This document shows positions 1-6,636 of a DNA stretch of 7,082 nucleotides, one piece after another (the stretch's first letter is position 1; every line of letters starts with the position of its first letter). The DNA comes from Fidelibacterota bacterium. GTDB taxonomy: Bacteria > Marinisomatota > SORT01. The notes under the pieces are model-generated. The model saw only the letters and a program-made list of their open reading frames with translations. It was not told where the DNA came from and made no database searches. The DNA lies in NCBI GenBank assembly GCA_022563775.1, contig JADFMS010000066.1, positions 1 to 7,082 of the forward strand, written 5' to 3'. Made by a program: the position numbers and the translations under genes.

Positions 1-1325
1 GATTTGGCTATCTCGACCGTGAACGAACCGAAGGAATCGAATATGACCAATTTCGGTTTCCCGTCATGAATTTTCGCAATTTTCGAGACCTGTTCGTCGG
101 TTGCGGTCAATTGCTCCCGAATCACGCCTCGTAGCTGTACGATTGCGTCCTCCGCCTTATCTCGCAGGTTTGGCGGGAAATCACCGAACTTCCTCGCCTT
201 CAAAACACAGTAAAGCGCCTGATCATACATGGCGTTCAACTCATAAAGTTTTCCGAGATTCCATGCGGGCAGCCACGAGTAGAACGCTCCCGGATAGAAT
301 ACGGTCGAATCGGGCATCGGGTTCTCTTCGGCTAATGTGATAGCCCTCTTGAAATAGTCTTCCGCTTCGCTCCACTTCCGTTGAAGTACTTCCTCGTTGG
401 TCGATTCTTCCGTATCGCCTGCGGTCTCGACTGCTTCTGCCGTGGTGCTAGCCAGCATTGCATCTTTCACGGCTATCTCGCCGAGCGTCACATACGCGAG
501 CGGAATTTCGTACCTCATCATGATGCAGTCGTGAAACACCTTTTTCGCTTTCTCTTCCTGACCCAACGCCATTCGGCATCTGCCCATCTGCCAGGTTACG
601 AGGTATCGCTCGACACCATCGGAGTCGTCCTTCGAAAAACGCAGGTACGTTTCGTAAAGTCCGATCGCTTTTTTAAATTTCAGTTGTTCGTGCGCTATAG
701 ATGCGAGATAGAAAGCCGAACGGATATCTTCGGGATTTTCTTTCAAAATGGCTCCCATATCCCGCTTTATCTGTTCGTATCGCTCCTTTTTGCGGATTTT
801 CCTGTTTTCTTCGGTCGGACGATGCTCGATGATTATATCGCGAAAGCCCATCGAAATTCCGTTTGGATCGATTTCACCGCTGTTCAACTGATTATGAACC
901 TTGCCGTCGTATTTCCAGCCGATCTTGTTTTTGAGTAATCGAGTCTGCATTCCGACCGCGCCGTCCTCCATGAGCAGCTTGAAGCCGATGGCAGGACAAT
1001 CATCTCCGATTACCTGCCACATTTTATCGCGGAGCTTTTCTACATGCTCAGGTGACATCCACTCATGAGCGTCCCACATTAACAGCCACTCCTTTGTGCA
1101 TTTCGACATTGAGCGGTTTCTCGCATCGGAGAACGAGCCGTTCCAGTCGAATTTGTACAGCAGATCGGCGTATTCCGCCGCAATCGCCTCCGTGTCGTCT
1201 GATGAACTGCTGTCGATCCCGATGACTATCTCATCGCAGAGCGGTCTGACAGATTCTATTGCTTCCCTGATTGTCGCCGCTTCGTTCCGCGCGAACATGC
1301 AAAGCGAAATGGTGGGTCTTTTCAT
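1..1325 (-). CDS. Family 2 glycosyltransferase with TPR-like repeats (3' end outside window)
   Basis: The frame runs from ATG at 1325 off the left edge: 441 codons are visible and there is no stop. The start has a purine-rich site (AAGGGG, about 5 nt upstream). Residues 4-110 form a GT-A domain of the GT2 family: ISLCMFARNE, then DEIVIGIDSSSSDDT (nucleotide-sugar region), the W-N-G-S-F-S-D-A-R-N block near 61-70, and WDAHEW at 84-89 where most relatives have DADE. GKVHNQL (141-147) and IIEHRP (165-170) match the downstream conserved histidines of this group. Residues about 203-395 are helical and TPR-like (for example AFYLASIAHEQLKF). From about 423 a new segment, KPKLVIFDSFGSF, looks like the first beta strand of another Rossmann-like domain, possibly a second glycosyltransferase. 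GT2-TPR proteins usually act in surface polysaccharide or glycoprotein synthesis; the acceptor cannot be read from the sequence. The GT2 assignment is secure, the C-terminal domain is a guess. Confidence 0.88.
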   Translation of the reverse strand, partial: MKRPTISLCMFARNEAATIREAIESVRPLCDEIVIGIDSSSSDDTEAIAAEYADLLYKFDWNGSFSDARNRSMSKCTKEWLLMWDAHEWMSPEHVEKLRDKMWQVIGDDCPAIGFKLLMEDGAVGMQTRLLKNKIGWKYDGKVHNQLNSGEIDPNGISMGFRDIIIEHRPTEENRKIRKKERYEQIKRDMGAILKENPEDIRSAFYLASIAHEQLKFKKAIGLYETYLRFSKDDSDGVERYLVTWQMGRCRMALGQEEKAKKVFHDCIMMRYEIPLAYVTLGEIAVKDAMLASTTAEAVETAGDTEESTNEEVLQRKWSEAEDYFKRAITLAEENPMPDSTVFYPGAFYSWLPAWNLGKLYELNAMYDQALYCVLKARKFGDFPPNLRDKAEDAIVQLRGVIREQLTATDEQVSKIAKIHDGKPKLVIFDSFGSFTVEIAK

Positions 1326-1367
1326 CGATTCCCCTTTTCCCGGTTGTTATTCAACTATCGGGATTTG

Positions 1368-1387
1368 GTCAGGGTGGCCTGCCCGAC
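1368..1387. repeat. Short hairpin of the GTCAGGG/CCCxGAC family
   Basis: GTCAGGG, a 6-7 nt loop and CCCGAC form an imperfect stem (GTC/GAC and GGG/CCC with one bulged A). It lies about 45 nt upstream of the glycosyltransferase start, inside its probable 5' leader. The arms match other copies in this window (near 2711, 3938, 5887 and 6768). The match is degenerate, so membership is moderately likely. Confidence 0.45.
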
Positions 1388-1494
1388 AGATTTCAGGGGG
1401 GTGATGCCATCGGCGTAATACGGAGGCAAAGTCCCCCAGAATGCGGGTGTGTGATTTAGCTTGCTTAATGAAAATTGAGTGATTCGAACGGGTT

Positions 1495-1587
1495 ACACCC
1501 CTCCTTCCTTCGGAGTACTCCCCTCAAGGGGAGAGGAGAGTGTGCTGGTCCTATAATCCCCTTCTTACAAAAGAGAGGACAAAGGGG
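1495..1587. repeat. Compound palindromic repeat (CTCCCC/GGGGAG and CCCCTT/AAGGGG hairpins)
   Basis: The block begins with ACACCCCTC and holds three nested or adjacent inverted repeats: CTCC/GGAG (1501-1515), CTCCCC-TCAA-GGGGAG (1518-1533) and CCCCTT/AAGGGG (1558-1563 with 1582-1587). The first part aligns without gaps to 6933-6956, and the second resembles the CCCCTC-TTGA-GAGGGG hairpin at 6818-6833. It fills most of the 310-nt gap between the glycosyltransferase and the lipoprotein gene. I see no gene in the gap. The glycosyltransferase promoter should also lie here, but I could not identify a convincing one. Confidence 0.6.
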
Positions 1588-1635
1588 TGGTTGACTTATG
1601 AATGCGGATAAGGAATTTTACAACCCGCACATAAT

Positions 1636-2475
1636 TCACTCTAATAATTTCTCCCGCAAACGCGCTATCCAATACTCACTCATAAACGACGCGTTCTCAA
1701 GAATCCCATACAGTCTTTGATTTTTCTTAATCAAAGAACCGCCACCGCTATTCCCAACGGTGATTACGGTCTGTTCAGTCGAATTGATTGCAATGAATAC
1801 CCCGGCAGCACCTTTAATATTATATCCTTTTGTGGAGTCCTCATTGAGGCCGGGATTAAGCCCATAATATGCCGCTGCGGTGAGGCTATAGTTGCCGTCA
1901 ACAGCAAAAAGTGAACCTGGGAGAGTGTATGAGGTAGGAGTTATTCCGAGAAATTCGGTTGCGAAATCCTCCGAGGGAAAAGGTCTCGACAGAGTAAGCT
2001 GTACTGAACTTGCGTTTGTCGGCTCATCCCATTCTACCGTAATCGGTTGATTCACTTCATGCTGGACGCTGTCCGCAAGATTGGTGATTGTAGGCTGAGA
2101 CGGCATGATAGCAGTCCCGCTGGCAATTTCATTTCCTCCTATCTCTACACTGAGATCATAACTGTTTCCTAATCCGTAGCCTACTACAGAAAGGCTGTCA
2201 AAATATAAACCCCCATTCTGTCCCGTCAGCTTCAATCCGTTGATCTTTACTATTGCATCGGTTACGGGTCCGTTTTTATCGACTATTATGAATGTGCACC
2301 CAAAAAATCCTGATTTGAATATAAGTGCAGTAACGATGTAATCATTTGTCGGCTCGTTAACGGTCACCTGATTTTCTTCGTCATCCGGTCCGGTCGGTTC
2401 GTCATCGCCGCAACCCTGAAAGCTTATGGACAGTGACATATATAATGCGAATAGTAAGAGCGGCATTTTTTTCAT
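1636..2475 (-). CDS. Predicted lipoprotein with two beta-sandwich-like regions
   Basis: 279 residues. The N-terminus MKKMPLLLFALYMSLSISFQ is a signal peptide and ends in F-Q-G-C, so Cys22 is the likely lipidated residue. The lipobox is loose (Phe at -3, Gln at -2). The residue after Cys is Gly rather than Asp, which fits outer-membrane sorting in the E. coli rule. An acidic linker, DDEPTGPDDEEN, follows. Residues about 45-125 contain PVTDAIVKING, which resembles a transthyretin or carboxypeptidase-regulatory-like fold. Residues about 128-232 (PTITNLADSV, then ITVEWDEP) resemble a fibronectin-like sandwich. No catalytic motif is visible and I do not recognise the family. ATG at 2475 was chosen; GGGAGGTG lies about 11 nt upstream, and ATG at 2466 is an alternative. 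A possible promoter lies directly upstream, so it is probably its own unit. Confidence 0.8.
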   Translation of the reverse strand: MKKMPLLLFALYMSLSISFQGCGDDEPTGPDDEENQVTVNEPTNDYIVTALIFKSGFFGCTFIIVDKNGPVTDAIVKINGLKLTGQNGGLYFDSLSVVGYGLGNSYDLSVEIGGNEIASGTAIMPSQPTITNLADSVQHEVNQPITVEWDEPTNASSVQLTLSRPFPSEDFATEFLGITPTSYTLPGSLFAVDGNYSLTAAAYYGLNPGLNEDSTKGYNIKGAAGVFIAINSTEQTVITVGNSGGGSLIKKNQRLYGILENASFMSEYWIARLREKLLE

Positions 2476-2504
2476 GACATTAGTTCACCTCCCATTTGCG
2501 GGTT

Positions 2505-2533
2505 GTAATAATATATTTTGCTGAAAAAATCAA
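2505..2533 (-). promoter_or_regulatory. Possible sigma70-type promoter of the lipoprotein gene
   Basis: On the minus strand TTGATT (2533-2528) is followed after 17 nt by TATTAC (2510-2505). Both boxes match four of six consensus positions. The predicted start of transcription, near 2498, would leave a leader of about 23 nt with the GGGAGGTG ribosome site close to its 5' end. The AT-rich context makes chance matches easy. Confidence 0.4.
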
Positions 2534-2608
2534 TCCTGACAGTTTGAATATACTGATTTTGTCTGTTCATGCAATGGTTATTCCCGTCGGATTTTGAAGA
2601 GATAATAA

Positions 2609-2728
2609 GACGGGGTGTATCCAAACCTCCTCCCTCGAGGGTGACAATGCCACCGGCGCGAGTTAGGCTTCACCCTGATAAATCAGGATTCGCAATGACA
2701 ACAGTGTGTGGTCAGGGTAAACCCCGAC
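2609..2728. repeat. Compound dispersed repeat with four hairpins
   Basis: This 120-nt block fills much of the gap between the lipoprotein and beta-barrel genes. In order it contains GACGGGGTGT (also at 6856-6865); CCCTCGAGGG, a perfect palindrome near 2633; TTAGG-cttcac-CCTGA near 2663; CCTGAT-AA-ATCAGG (2674-2687); TCGCAATGAC (2690-2699), the reverse complement of the GTCATTGCGA box at 6886; and GTCAGGGT-AA-ACCCCGAC near 2711. The last hairpin pairs fully only on the minus strand, through one G-U pair, and lies downstream of the beta-barrel stop codon without a following T run. An open frame across it on the plus strand is repeat translation, not a gene. Confidence 0.65.
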
Positions 2729-2752
2729 TACTATATATTACAAATAGCTTGC

Positions 2753-3631
2753 TCAGAGAATCATGCTCACTTCAAGCGCTATACCGGTAGGGACCTCATC
2801 ACCTAAATCATTGAAGTTCTTTATGAAGAAAATACCGGGTACGATCTTACCGATCTGGTAGCGCGCGCCCAAAGCTAGCTGATGCTGAAATCGGGAACCA
2901 TCGCCGATATCTTCTTCGCTCAGTATTCCGTACCCGACAAACTCTCCATGAAGCGAAACCTTTTCAGATGGCAGGAATGTATAACCAATCCCATACCTTC
3001 CGAAATATTCAACATCTTCATCTTCATCACCAACGTGTATCCAGCTATCCACTCCTCCCTCTACGTTCAGCACATAGCGCGAACCGGTGGTAACAATTGA
3101 AAATAAACCCTTAATTGCTAACCACTCATCTGTGAAGGCGGGAAAGTCGTAATAGTTGTCTAATATCCCTCCCCATGATTCATCACCGGCAGTGGGTAGA
3201 AATACTCCCAACGACAGGTAATTCGCCGAATTGGAACCCGCATTTTTATTCCCTTTTATGTAAGTGACGCTAATATTTCCCAGATCACTCGACTCGTTTT
3301 CCCAGCTATCGCTCCCCCCGTCGAAAGAGTATGTGGTCTTGTGACTTTGGTACGGTATGGCAATTTCAATCGCAGAGTTCTCACCTATAGGAAAAAGTCC
3401 GGATAATCTGTAACTACCGGAACTTATTGATTGTTCCGTTTTGTAGGATCCGGCATCCGACTCTTCACCGGGGTTGATGAACCGTAATTGAACTATGGGA
3501 GAAGCCGGAGTAGTCCTTTGCATCAATATCGGACTATTGAGAGGTGTGATATTTACCTGCTGAGCTTCTGCTCCATCAGTTAACATGCTTATTAAAGCTA
3601 TACCTCTGACCGTGTTGATAAATGCTTTCAA
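2753..3631 (-). CDS. Predicted outer-membrane beta-barrel protein
   Basis: From TTG at 3631 this is 292 residues. The open frame extends 20 codons further to another TTG at 3691. I prefer 3631 because it gives an ordinary signal peptide (start, K, A, F, I, N, T, V, R, then GIALISML and cleavage at AEA|QQ), with AAAGGG 7 nt upstream. From 3691 the n-region would be about 30 residues. The mature part is rich in alternating hydrophobic and polar strands with many Gly, Tyr and Phe and acidic turns, for example YLSLGVFLP, GRYGIGYTFLP and QLALGARYQIG, as expected for an outer-membrane barrel. It loosely resembles MetA/phenol-degradation-type putative channels (Pfam PF13557), but I cannot name a substrate. 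The 5' end is odd: an out-of-frame 14-codon frame with a much better ribosome site lies just upstream. Confidence 0.72.
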   Translation of the reverse strand: MKAFINTVRGIALISMLTDGAEAQQVNITPLNSPILMQRTTPASPIVQLRFINPGEESDAGSYKTEQSISSGSYRLSGLFPIGENSAIEIAIPYQSHKTTYSFDGGSDSWENESSDLGNISVTYIKGNKNAGSNSANYLSLGVFLPTAGDESWGGILDNYYDFPAFTDEWLAIKGLFSIVTTGSRYVLNVEGGVDSWIHVGDEDEDVEYFGRYGIGYTFLPSEKVSLHGEFVGYGILSEEDIGDGSRFQHQLALGARYQIGKIVPGIFFIKNFNDLGDEVPTGIALEVSMIL

Positions 3632-3681
3632 AACTGTCCCTTTCTTATGTTTGAACTTCCGAATTGCCCTGATATTTGATA

Positions 3682-3726
3682 TTAATACCAAGGCCAGCCT
3701 TTTCTACTCTTCTTTATTGCATTCAT
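3682..3726 (-). other. 14-codon open frame with strong ribosome site (leader peptide or frameshifted 5' end)
   Basis: ATG at 3726 is preceded by AAAAGGAGAGAGCT, the best Shine-Dalgarno context near the beta-barrel gene. It encodes MNAIKKSRKGWPWY and stops at TAA (3684-3682), overlapping the upstream TTG (3691) of the barrel frame. The barrel frame is offset by one base. If the frames were joined near 3703 the product would read MNAIKKSR followed by KRLALVLISNIRA, which looks like a signal peptide. It may be a translated leader that couples to the barrel, the old start of a frameshifted gene, a sequencing error, or chance. Confidence 0.4.
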
Positions 3727-3932
3727 AGCTCTCTCCTTTTTTTCTGATCTATCTTTCCTCATGACAATCCTATATAGGGCAATCTCCGTGCCATAAAGAT
3801 ATTTCTTACTCTTTGAGGTTATAAAACCGTTTATTTCCAACACTTTTGATGATTTCTGATTTTGATTCCGTACAGTCTTAATTGACCGTTCATCATGACA
3901 AAAACCGCATGATTTTTAGGGCAGTTCAGTGC

Positions 3933-3961
3933 GTGCGGGCTAGGGCTTGCCCTGACCGCAC
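3933..3961. repeat. GTGCGG-stem hairpin beside the phospholipase terminator
   Basis: Arms GTGCGG/CCGCAC and AGGGC/GCCCT enclose a 2-nt loop, with a small internal mismatch between them. It abuts the terminator at 3962 on its distal side in the minus-strand direction. The hairpin at 5882-5933 is placed the same way behind the toxin terminator. The rest of the gap, 3727-3932, has no convincing gene and no promoter I could support. Confidence 0.65.
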
Positions 3962-3994
3962 AAAAAAAGCCCCATCTTCCCGGACAGGGCTTTT
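3962..3994 (-). terminator. Intrinsic terminator of the phospholipase gene
   Basis: Read on the minus strand, AAAAGCCC and GGGCTTTT form an 8-bp stem (3994-3987 with 3972-3965) around a 14-nt loop, and a run of seven T (3968-3962) completes it. It begins 35 nt after the phospholipase stop at 4030. A plus-strand T-rich tail (ttttcttttt) means it could also work weakly in the other direction. Confidence 0.85.
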
Positions 3995-4029
3995 CTTTTT
4001 CTATCTTAGACTCTATCTACGAGAAAGAC

Positions 4030-5772
4030 TTAGCGACTACCACTCTCTTCACTTATTTTTGGCTCTTTCAAACGATTCACCTTTCCTAACCAGAGGAATA
4101 ATCGGTCGAACACTAATAAATGAATTGCTATAAATAATGACCCTATGATCGATAACAGTGTTCTTCCCACCAAACGAACATAGTATTCTGAAGGTGCTCT
4201 AATTATGCGAAGTACTTTAAAGGCTCGACTCAATTTCGGAATGAAACCAATAAGCAATGCTCCGACCAATATGGCGATTGTACGATATGTAATAGTTTTG
4301 TCCATCAACGCCATGAAAGATTCGGTCAATTGCGGCCAGAAGTAGTAAACTATTGCGGCTACCGTCAAGAATATCGATGTAGTTAGCAGCCAACTAAGTC
4401 TAAAGACCTTGAACAACATTTGATGGGCAACGTCGAGCTGTTTTAAATACGGTTTAGTTGGTTCTGCTATCCATGGCTTGATCTTCAGGAATTTCCACTC
4501 ATATTTCTTGTCGATCTTGCTTAGGCGGTCTTCGTCTTTTTCAATTTTAAACGCTCTTTTGATCTCCGGTTTGCTCATCAGATAAGCATCCAGCATCAGT
4601 GAATACGCTTCAACCTCCGTGAAGGAATCGAGGTCTGTCCGGATCTTGGAGAGAAGCTCCTGAACATCATGATCAACTCCAAAATCTTCGGGTTTCGCTT
4701 CCACATTCTCATTTGACTCTTCAGTAGAGGGTTCCTCGGTGACAATCGGCCATTCGACCCTGGCTTTCAAATTCTTCCGCAAATGCATGAATGCGCACGG
4801 CCAGTCGGGACCTTTTCCCTTCATTAGCCCGTTCAGCTCCTCTTCTCTGACCCGATCTTGAAATATACTTGATGATCTCAGTAAGACAGATATCATTCCG
4901 GTTGCCGGCTCGAACTCGTCCTTCATCTGACCGGATGCGTCGCTGATCACAAATTCGGTGCAATCATTGTCTATCAGCCCCTGAATACCCTGATTATCGT
5001 GAACGCCTCCGTCCACAAGTTCCACTCGGATATCATCCTCATAAAGATTACTGATGGAGAGCGGAGGAAAAAGAGCGGGAACAGATGCCGATGCGGATAC
5101 GGCGATACCCAACCCTATATCACGCCTCTTGGATTTTATCACCTTGTAAGATTGCGGTCGCCTCAACTCGAGGTTCTTGTCGATCTGTTTATACAATCCA
5201 CCTGTGATATACGGTTCCCCCATCGTCTCTACTCCAAATCGCCAGTTATGTCCGCTGTTCAATGTAGTGGCATTAATTAGGATGACCGGCACCTTGGTTT
5301 CCGGGTCTCCACTCGGCTTGCCATCTATCGGTTTGATTTTTATCTCATCCATCCGAATTCGTGTATCACGATGTTTATTTCTATAATTCCGATATAGCTC
5401 TTTGTCGTACAATTCCGCAATTCGATCGCTCCTTGAATAGTTTGGCATGAACATTTTTAAGTTTTTCCAGAAATTAAGGAATGTCCGCATACGAAAATTT
5501 TTCTGAACTGCTTTGAGGAATATTTTCTCGATCTTATAGACGATATTCCGATAATCCTCATCATTGATGTCTTTTATGGACTTTGTTTCCAGGAGTTTTT
5601 TGACATACAGGAAATATTGGGCTCCAATAATGGAACCGCCCGAGACAGTAGAGATGACATCAACCTTGCGAAGTATGCCAAGCCTCGCCATCTGCGCCAA
5701 GACGCCTATATGAAAAAATGATGCACGGAATCCGCCACCTGATAGAGCAAGCCCTAACATTTTAGTCGGCAC
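4030..5772 (-). CDS. Patatin-like phospholipase with C-terminal membrane anchor
   Basis: From GTG at 5772 this is 580 residues; an ATG at 5805 adds 11. I prefer GTG because patatins usually begin a few residues before L-A-L-S-G-G-G, and GAGGGG lies 11 nt upstream, while the ATG has no ribosome site. Positions below count from the ATG. GGGFR (23-27) is the oxyanion loop. STVSGGS (52-58) is the nucleophile elbow with Ser55; the usual first Gly of G-x-S-x-G is Thr here. VSASASVPALFPP (236-248) and DGGVHDNQG (265-273, catalytic Asp265) complete the fold. Residues 353-460 are charged and helical. Three hydrophobic segments (about 471-490, 507-523, 549-571) should anchor it in the membrane. The expected activity is acyl-ester hydrolysis of phospholipids by a Ser-Asp dyad. 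It has its own promoter and terminator. Family and active site are clear; the biological role (lipid turnover, virulence or defence) is not. Confidence 0.92.
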   Translation of the reverse strand: MPTKMLGLALSGGGFRASFFHIGVLAQMARLGILRKVDVISTVSGGSIIGAQYFLYVKKLLETKSIKDINDEDYRNIVYKIEKIFLKAVQKNFRMRTFLNFWKNLKMFMPNYSRSDRIAELYDKELYRNYRNKHRDTRIRMDEIKIKPIDGKPSGDPETKVPVILINATTLNSGHNWRFGVETMGEPYITGGLYKQIDKNLELRRPQSYKVIKSKRRDIGLGIAVSASASVPALFPPLSISNLYEDDIRVELVDGGVHDNQGIQGLIDNDCTEFVISDASGQMKDEFEPATGMISVLLRSSSIFQDRVREEELNGLMKGKGPDWPCAFMHLRKNLKARVEWPIVTEEPSTEESNENVEAKPEDFGVDHDVQELLSKIRTDLDSFTEVEAYSLMLDAYLMSKPEIKRAFKIEKDEDRLSKIDKKYEWKFLKIKPWIAEPTKPYLKQLDVAHQMLFKVFRLSWLLTTSIFLTVAAIVYYFWPQLTESFMALMDKTITYRTIAILVGALLIGFIPKLSRAFKVLRIIRAPSEYYVRLVGRTLLSIIGSLFIAIHLLVFDRLFLWLGKVNRLKEPKISEESGSR

Positions 5773-5828
5773 ATTTTCATACGCCCCTCTCGAGATATTA
5801 CACATTAAATTGCGCTAAGAATGTCTTA

Positions 5829-5858
5829 TATATACTAACTTATGTGAGGTAATGTCAA
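5829..5858 (-). promoter_or_regulatory. Strong sigma70-type promoter of the phospholipase gene
   Basis: On the minus strand a perfect TTGACA (5858-5853) is followed after 18 nt by TATATA (5834-5829). Transcription should start near 5822, giving a leader of about 50 nt to the preferred GTG at 5772 or about 17 nt to the ATG at 5805. Promoter and terminator together make this gene a single-gene unit. Confidence 0.75.
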
Positions 5859-5881
5859 TCTTTATTTAAAATAAATTATTT

Positions 5882-5933
5882 GTGCGGTCAGGGCTCCGAT
5901 GGAGTATTAGGCAACAAGCCCCCTAACCCGCAC
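5882..5933. repeat. GTGCGG-stem hairpin beside the toxin-antitoxin terminator
   Basis: GTGCGGTCAGGGCT (5882-5895) and AGCCCCCTAACCCGCAC (5917-5933) form a long imperfect stem. The loop is enlarged compared with the copy at 3933 and contains its own CTCC-GAT-GGAG mini hairpin. It sits immediately distal to the toxin terminator and upstream of the phospholipase promoter. Confidence 0.65.
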
Positions 5934-5966
5934 AAAACAAAAAGCCCCCTCTTCCGAAGGGGCTTT
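5934..5966 (-). terminator. Intrinsic terminator of the toxin-antitoxin operon
   Basis: Read on the minus strand, AAAGCCCC and GGGGCTTT pair (5966-5959 with 5948-5941), with a mismatch and two more pairs beneath a small loop, followed by TTTTTGTTTTG. The stem begins 22 nt after the toxin stop. Its stem arms and TTTTGTGCGG tail resemble those of the terminator at 3962-3994. Confidence 0.85.
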
Positions 5967-5988
5967 CTATCATTCGTTTATCTGATTA

Positions 5989-6333
5989 TTATAATTCCAT
6001 AGATCGTCTTAACGCTTGATTGATGCTCGCCATTTCCATTTGTCCTAAATGTCCCATATTTTCTGAAATCCGCGCACTATCAATGACTCGTATTTGTTCG
6101 CATTTCGCTATACTGTCTCTGGTAAGACCTCCCTCTCCCACCGGAATAAAAGCTTGGTGTGGATATACTTCTTTCCCACGCGCATCAGTGACAGGAATAA
6201 TTATGGTAGTATCACTGTTTTTATTTCCAATATCGTTCTGAACTATTACGCATGGTCGAGACGCTCCTTGCTGCTCGCGACCACGGGTAGGCTCCAAATC
6301 AACTTTTACAACATCTCCGCGTTTGTATTCCAT
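5989..6333 (-). CDS. mazF: MazF/PemK-family endoribonuclease toxin
   Basis: 114 residues, the normal length for MazF (Pfam PF02452). The signature KRGDVVKVDLEPTRGREQ (4-21) is followed by SRPCVIVQNDIGN (25-37) and TTIIIPVTD (42-50). Arg26 and Thr49 align by eye with the catalytic Arg25 and Thr48 of Bacillus subtilis MazF, and RDSIAKCEQIRVID (72-85) matches the conserved loop and strand. Such toxins cut single-stranded mRNA at short sequence-specific sites and are neutralised by the partner antitoxin. The gene starts 11 nt after the antitoxin stop and has no good ribosome site of its own, so translation is probably coupled to the antitoxin and weaker. All key residues are present, so it should be active; the cleavage sequence cannot be predicted. 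Confidence 0.93.
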   Translation of the reverse strand: MEYKRGDVVKVDLEPTRGREQQGASRPCVIVQNDIGNKNSDTTIIIPVTDARGKEVYPHQAFIPVGEGGLTRDSIAKCEQIRVIDSARISENMGHLGQMEMASINQALRRSMEL

Positions 6334-6344
6334 TGATCTTAGAA

Positions 6345-6596
6345 CTACCAGATCTCTTTGTCAACATGTTCAAATTGTTTCATCAAAGCCTGATTTTCTT
6401 CATTCTCCAACCGATAACCTTCAGCCATTTTTTCTGCAACTTGATGTTCTATCCAAAAATGTATTGCCTGGCGAATCACCTCAACTGTCGATGTATTCTT
6501 TTTCTGCTTAATAGAATCAAGTTCCTCATATAATGTGGTTGGAAGAGTTAGACTAATTCTCTTAAGCTTCTCTTCTGATCCGGTATGCAAACCCAT
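6345..6596 (-). CDS. mazE: Ribbon-helix-helix antitoxin of the MazF-type toxin
   Basis: 83 residues from ATG at 6596, chosen because GGAG lies 7 nt upstream. An in-frame ATG at 6617 falls inside the operator palindrome and has no ribosome site. Residues about 11-50 (LKRISLTLPTTLYEELDSIK, then STVEVIRQAIHFWIE) form a ribbon-helix-helix DNA-binding domain: one beta strand, then two helices, of the CopG/RHH_1 type. The C-terminal tail (MAEGYRLENEENQALMKQF) resembles the toxin-binding region of Bacillus-type MazF partners (EndoAI) rather than the AbrB-fold MazE of E. coli, so the symbol marks function, not fold. Such antitoxins dimerise, block the toxin and repress their own promoter. It is first in the operon, with the usual antitoxin-toxin order. 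Confidence 0.88.
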   Translation of the reverse strand: MGLHTGSEEKLKRISLTLPTTLYEELDSIKQKKNTSTVEVIRQAIHFWIEHQVAEKMAEGYRLENEENQALMKQFEHVDKEIW

Positions 6597-6613
6597 ACTG
6601 TTACTCCATTTTA

Positions 6614-6634
6614 GCATGTATATTTAGTACATGC
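6614..6634. promoter_or_regulatory. Operator palindrome of the toxin-antitoxin promoter
   Basis: GCATGTA and TACATGC (6614-6620 and 6628-6634) are perfect 7-bp inverted repeats separated by 7 nt. The site covers the predicted transcription start (near 6630), just downstream of the -10 box. This is a typical position for autorepression by a ribbon-helix-helix antitoxin. Binding is inferred from position and symmetry. Confidence 0.65.
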
Positions 6635-6636
6635 AT

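Noticed and set aside
101..1459. Plus-strand open frames across the first 1.4 kb
   Set aside because: They are antisense shadows of the minus-strand glycosyltransferase, which has clear GT2 motifs and a ribosome site; the shadow translations show no domain.
2569..2790. 73-codon plus-strand frame
   Set aside because: It is translated palindromic repeat sequence with no ribosome site and overlaps the end of the beta-barrel gene.
3770..3779. CCTATATAGG palindrome as a promoter -10 or operator of the beta-barrel gene
   Set aside because: No acceptable -35 box lies at the right distance on the minus strand, and a 10-bp palindrome of this composition can occur by chance.
3880..3915. CxxCH heme-binding-like string (C-G-F-C-H) in a minus-strand frame
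   Set aside because: It lies upstream of any start codon in that frame and has no signal peptide, so it is almost certainly chance.
6020..6533. Plus-strand frames opposite the toxin-antitoxin genes
   Set aside because: They are antisense to genes with clear MazF and ribbon-helix-helix signatures and have no supporting sites.
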